The notes beneath the pieces were generated by a model. That model was given only the letters and a program-made list of their open reading frames with translations, was not told where the DNA came from and searched no databases. Made by a program: the position numbers and the translations under genes. Below are positions 5,091 to 5,747 of a stretch of DNA of 5,747 bases, piece after piece (positions within the stretch are counted from its first letter, which is position 1; each line of letters opens with the position of its first letter). Source of the DNA: Calditrichota bacterium (GTDB lineage: Bacteria > Zhuqueibacterota > Zhuqueibacteria > Residuimicrobiales > Krinioviventaceae); contig RPQV01000248.1 of NCBI GenBank assembly GCA_003818595.1, positions 1-5,747 on the forward strand, given 5' to 3'.

Positions 5091-5747
5091 CTATTTATTC
5101 CTGCGTTTGACTATGAACGCATCAGACGGTTTTCTTTTGCGTGTTTTATATCCTTTAGTAGGCTTTCCCCAAGGTGTACAGGGGTGTCTGCCGCCGGAAC
5201 TCTTACCTTCACCACCACCCATAGGATGGTCGACAGGGTTCATTGCCACGCCGCGAACTTTGGGGCGTCGACCCAACCAGCGGGAACGTCCCGCTTTGCC
5301 GATGCTGATATTTTCATGATCCAGATTACCAACCTGGCCGATAGTTGCGCTGCACTCCACGCGCACCATGCGCACTTCACCGGAAGGCATCTTGAGCTGT
5401 GCGTAATTGCCTTCTTTAGCCATCAACTGCACAAACGATCCGGCGCTGCGGGCCAACTGACCGCCTTTACCGGCTTTCAGTTCGACATTGTGCACCGTTG
5501 TTCCCAAGGGGATTTTACTCAACGGCATAGTGTTGCCGACGCTGATTTCGGCGTTTTCACCGGAAATCACGGTGTCGTTCACCTTGAGTCCCATCGGCGC
5601 CAGAATATATCGCTTTTCTCCATCGACATAAAACAAAAGAGCGATATAAGCGCTGCGGTTAGGATCGTATTCGACACTGGCAACTCGGGCCGGAATATCC
5701 TTTTTATCGCGTTTGAAATCGATGATCCGCAGCATGCGTTTATGACC
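5091..5747 (-). CDS. rplB: 50S ribosomal protein L2 (partial, N-terminus outside window)
   Basis: L2 is a primary 23S rRNA binder needed for subunit association and peptidyl transferase activity. The visible frame is 218 residues plus TAG. It begins with GHKRMLRIIDFKRDK, which matches the interior of L2 (normally about 275 residues), so roughly 55-60 N-terminal residues lie beyond the window; the Met at 5733-5735 is internal, not the start. AYIALLFYVDGEKRYILAP, AGKGGQLARSAGS, the MNPVDHPMGGGEG block (visible residues about 169-181) and TPWGKPTKGYKTRKRK are canonical. The Asp-His pair of that block, corresponding to functionally important E. coli Asp228-His229, is kept; the His two residues later in E. 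coli (HPHGGG) is Met here. It leads rpsS by 11 bp, S10-operon order. Confidence 0.98.
   Translation of the reverse strand, partial: GHKRMLRIIDFKRDKKDIPARVASVEYDPNRSAYIALLFYVDGEKRYILAPMGLKVNDTVISGENAEISVGNTMPLSKIPLGTTVHNVELKAGKGGQLARSAGSFVQLMAKEGNYAQLKMPSGEVRMVRVECSATIGQVGNLDHENISIGKAGRSRWLGRRPKVRGVAMNPVDHPMGGGEGKSSGGRHPCTPWGKPTKGYKTRKRKPSDAFIVKRRNK

Noticed and set aside
4670..5110. Plus-strand open frame of 146 codons opposite rpsS and rplV, and similar plus-strand frames elsewhere
   Set aside because: It lies wholly opposite well-conserved ribosomal protein genes, has no recognisable domains, and is what antisense reading of Lys/Arg-rich genes produces by chance.
1..5747. Mobile element, CRISPR array, tRNA or inserted foreign gene
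   Set aside because: Every gap between genes is under 60 bp, gene order is canonical, and no direct-repeat array, transposase or tRNA-like sequence is present.

Overview
This window is a stretch of the bacterial S10-spc ribosomal protein cluster, read entirely from the minus strand. In transcription order (right to left) it holds rplB (5' end cut off by the window), rpsS, rplV, rpsC, rplP, rpmC, rpsQ, rplN, rplX, rplE, rpsN, rpsH, rplF and rplR (3' end cut off). That is fourteen genes, twelve of them complete, in the textbook order with nothing inserted, lost or rearranged. Gaps between genes run from 3 to 59 bp, and no stretch over 300 bp lacks a gene. I see no internal promoter or rho-independent terminator, so the window looks like the inside of one long polycistronic transcript.

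The first half of the transcript (5747 to about 2822: L2, S19, L22, S3, L16, L29, S17) is the distal part of the S10 operon. The second half (about 2794 to 1: L14, L24, L5, S14, S8, L6, L18) is the proximal part of the spc operon. Only 27 bp separate rpsQ from rplN, with no visible terminator or promoter, so the two units are probably co-transcribed here. The products are structural subunits of the 30S (S19, S3, S17, S14, S8) and 50S (L2, L22, L16, L29, L14, L24, L5, L6, L18) particles. L2, L16 and L14 lie near functional centres, L22, L24 and L29 near the exit tunnel, and L5 and L18 bind 5S rRNA.

The organism is a bacterium that uses Shine-Dalgarno initiation: GGAG-type sites precede most genes. 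Four of the thirteen visible starts are non-ATG (TTG for rpsC and rpsN, GTG for rpsQ and rplF). S14 is the short zinc-binding type and L24 carries a C-terminal four-cysteine zinc ribbon. The wording of S19, L29 and L5, and an HPMGGGEG motif in L2, remind me of the FCB superphylum (Bacteroidota relatives, perhaps a Calditrichota/KSB1-like lineage). This is recall-based inference and weak.

I found no undescribed system. The items worth a second look are small: corrected start codons, two short inverted repeats in the mRNA (one enclosing the rplE start, where S8 represses translation in E. coli), and the zinc-dependent paralogue types.
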